A stretch of DNA of 64,000 nucleotides, taken from Candidatus Rokuibacteriota bacterium. GTDB taxonomy: Bacteria; Methylomirabilota; Methylomirabilia; Rokubacteriales; CSP1-6. Each line of letters begins with the position of its first letter. The first letter of the stretch is position 1. The notes below the pieces were generated by a model. That model searched no databases and was not told where the DNA came from. It worked only from the letters and a program-made list of their open reading frames with translations. Location of the stretch: positions 1 to 64,000 of the forward strand of contig QHSI01000124.1 in the NCBI GenBank assembly GCA_003221515.1, given 5' to 3'. The position numbers and the translations under genes were made by a program. Shown piece by piece: positions 62,497 through 64,000 of this stretch.

Positions 62497-63972
62497 CTAG
62501 AAGCGCTGGGCGAGGCCCTTTTCTTCGATCGCGTGCGGCCGGTAGGCGACGGGGCCGACTTCGACGCAGGACTTCTTGGTCGGGAAGATCTTCCCGGGAT
62601 TGCAGAGCCCGGTGGGATTGAACGCGTTCTTCAGCCGCTGCATCAGCGTCAGGTCCGCGGCCGAGAAGATGAACGGCATGAAGTCCGACTTCTCGAGCCC
62701 GATGCCGTGCTCGCCGGAGATCGACCCGCCGACCTCGGCGCAGACCTTCATGATCTCGGCGCCGGCCGCCACCACCCGCTCCTCCTCGCCTGGCTTGCGC
62801 GGGTCGTAGAGGATGTTGGGGTGCAGGTTGCCGTCGCCGGCGTGGAACACGTTGCCGACGCGCAGGCCGTGCGCGGCCACGATCTCGTTCACCCGGCTCA
62901 GCACGTACGGGAGCTTCGTGCGCGGGATCACGCCGTCCATGACCATGTAGGCCGGCGACACGCGGCCGTACGCGCCGAACGCCGACTTGCGCCCTTTCCA
63001 GAGGAGCTGGCGCTCGCTCTCGCTCTTCGCGGTGCGCGTCTCGCGCGCGCCGGCGTCGCGACACGCCTCGACGATGCGCTCCAACTGGCCCTCCATGCCC
63101 ACCGCCAGCCCGTCGAGCTCGATCAGGAGCGCCGCGTCGGCGTCGCGCGGGTAGCCGCAGTTGAACGCGTCCTCGACCGCCTGGATCGTGAGGTGATCGA
63201 TCATCTCCATCGCCGCGGGCACGAGCCCACGCGCGATCACCGCCGACACCGCGGCCGACGCGCGATCGATCTGGTCGAATACTGCGAGCACGGTCTTCAC
63301 CGCCTGCGGCTTCTTGAGAATGCGGACGACGATCTTGGTGGCGATCCCGAAGGTACCCTCGGAGCCGACGAAGACGCCGGCCAGGTCGTAGCCCTGCGCA
63401 TCGCGCGTGCGCCCTCCGAGCCACACGATCTCGCCGTCGGGCATCACCACTTGAAGACCGAGGACGTGGTTGGTCGTGACCCCGTACTTCAACGTGTGCG
63501 GGCCGCCGGAGTTGTTCGCGATGTTGCCGCCGATCGTGCACGCCTGCTGGCTCGAGGGATCGGGCGCGTAGTAGTAGCCGCGCGGCCCGACCTTCCACGA
63601 GAGGTGCAGGTTCACCAGCCCGGGCTCCACGACGGCGAGCTGGTTGTCGTAATCGACCTCGAGCACGCGGTTCATCCGCATGAGCGAGATGACGACGCCG
63701 CCTTCGGCCGGCAAACACCCGCCCGAAAGCCCGGTGCCGGCGCCCCGGGCGACGAACGGGAGCCTCTCGCGGTTGGCGAGCTTCACGACCGCCGAGACGT
63801 GCTCGGTGGAGGTGGGAAACACGACGAAGTCCGCGAGCGCGCGGAACAGCGTGAGCCCGTCGGACTCGTACACGAGGAGCTCGTCCGGATCCGACAGCAC
63901 CGCGTCGGGCCCGACGATGGTCTCGAGCTCCCGTCGGAGCTCGCGTTTTCTGGAATCGGTCAGCGTCGCCAT
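62497..63972 (-). CDS. glcD: glycolate oxidase subunit GlcD (FAD-linked)
   Basis: 491 residues from ATG 63972. PCMH-type FAD domain: ADFVVFPTSTEHVSAVVKLA, LPFVARGAGTGLSGGCLPAE, ACTIGGNIANNSGGPHTLKY and GVTTNHVLGLQVVMPDGEIV, then the oxidase cap with GNVFHAGDGNLHPNILYDPR, GEHGIGLEKSDFM and RLKNAFNPTGLCNPGKIFPT. It oxidises glycolate (or a related 2-hydroxy acid) to glyoxylate. A -10 TATAAT lies 11 bases upstream. Confidence 0.95.
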   Translation of the reverse strand: MATLTDSRKRELRRELETIVGPDAVLSDPDELLVYESDGLTLFRALADFVVFPTSTEHVSAVVKLANRERLPFVARGAGTGLSGGCLPAEGGVVISLMRMNRVLEVDYDNQLAVVEPGLVNLHLSWKVGPRGYYYAPDPSSQQACTIGGNIANNSGGPHTLKYGVTTNHVLGLQVVMPDGEIVWLGGRTRDAQGYDLAGVFVGSEGTFGIATKIVVRILKKPQAVKTVLAVFDQIDRASAAVSAVIARGLVPAAMEMIDHLTIQAVEDAFNCGYPRDADAALLIELDGLAVGMEGQLERIVEACRDAGARETRTAKSESERQLLWKGRKSAFGAYGRVSPAYMVMDGVIPRTKLPYVLSRVNEIVAAHGLRVGNVFHAGDGNLHPNILYDPRKPGEEERVVAAGAEIMKVCAEVGGSISGEHGIGLEKSDFMPFIFSAADLTLMQRLKNAFNPTGLCNPGKIFPTKKSCVEVGPVAYRPHAIEEKGLAQRF

Positions 63973-63983
63973 GCGTTGAGCGA

Positions 63984-63989
63984 ATTATA
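63984..63989 (-). promoter_or_regulatory. -10 box of the glc operon
   Basis: TATAAT on the minus strand, 11 bases before ATG 63972, without a ribosome site. The -35 lies beyond the window end. Confidence 0.5.
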
Positions 63990-64000
63990 CCTAAAACCGC

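Overview
The window is a 64-kb stretch of very GC-rich, tightly packed bacterial chromosome with no rRNA, tRNA, CRISPR array, phage or insertion sequence that I could see. The gene content is that of a free-living, probably soil or sediment, heterotroph of the Candidatus Rokubacteria / Methylomirabilota kind: many acyl-CoA dehydrogenases, family III CoA-transferases, family 5 solute-binding proteins, glycolate oxidase, and long Arg/Ala/Pro-rich antisense ORFs caused by high GC. The taxon is an inference from style and content, not proven. Many first genes of transcription units have a -10 box only 6-11 nt before the start codon and no Shine-Dalgarno, so leaderless mRNAs look common, while genes inside operons have good ribosome sites or overlap their neighbours by 1-4 nt.

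Layout. 1-2.85 kb (minus): lemA, two TPM-domain genes, a small secreted protein and a D-threonine-aldolase-like enzyme cut by the window edge. 2.9-9.2 kb (plus): a catabolic acyl-CoA cluster (hot-dog hydratase, two acyl-CoA dehydrogenases, CoA-transferase, enoyl-CoA hydratase), then a metallopeptidase read through into a DinB protein. 9.2-17.9 kb (minus): sugar metabolism (GH63 hydrolase, glk, gnd, pgi, rpiA, and a glycogen debranching gene with an internal deletion). 18-21.3 kb (plus): an unfamiliar module with a small membrane protein, an HExxH protein, an ATP-grasp enzyme and two very small genes. 21.3-26.6 kb: a giant fused regulator (sigma-54 AAA, Fis HTH, dead cyclase, STAND ATPase, TPR) divergent from two paralogous small genes that carry a good sigma-54 promoter. 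26.6-38 kb (mostly minus): a lipoprotein, a C39-like peptidase, a peptide-type ABC transporter (no ATPase genes) with an aminotransferase, alcohol dehydrogenase, CoA lyase and MaoC hydratase, a broken L-2-hydroxyglutarate oxidase, an EamA transporter and a lone DGQHR (DndB-like) gene with an operator-like promoter. 39-47 kb (minus): solute-binding protein, CoA-transferase, hydrolase, greA, a SurA/PpiD-type chaperone, trmI, MFS transporter. 47-55.4 kb: deaminase, double-receiver response regulator, glutaryl-CoA-dehydrogenase-like enzyme, HD hydrolase, an HtrA homologue lacking all three catalytic residues, and three dTDP-sugar genes. 55.5-64 kb: a rhodanese-MoeB protein whose conserved cysteine codon is an in-frame TGA followed by a bacterial SECIS-like hairpin (probable selenoprotein), small proteins, a second intact HtrA, and a glcD-glcE-glcF-moaB operon.

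The best candidates for something new are the selenocysteine-type MoeB (55485-56711), the sigma-54 / cyclase / STAND regulator with its target pair (21271-26610), the HExxH / ATP-grasp / small-peptide module (18532-21279), and a dispersed hairpin repeat family (3771-3823, 51801-51927).
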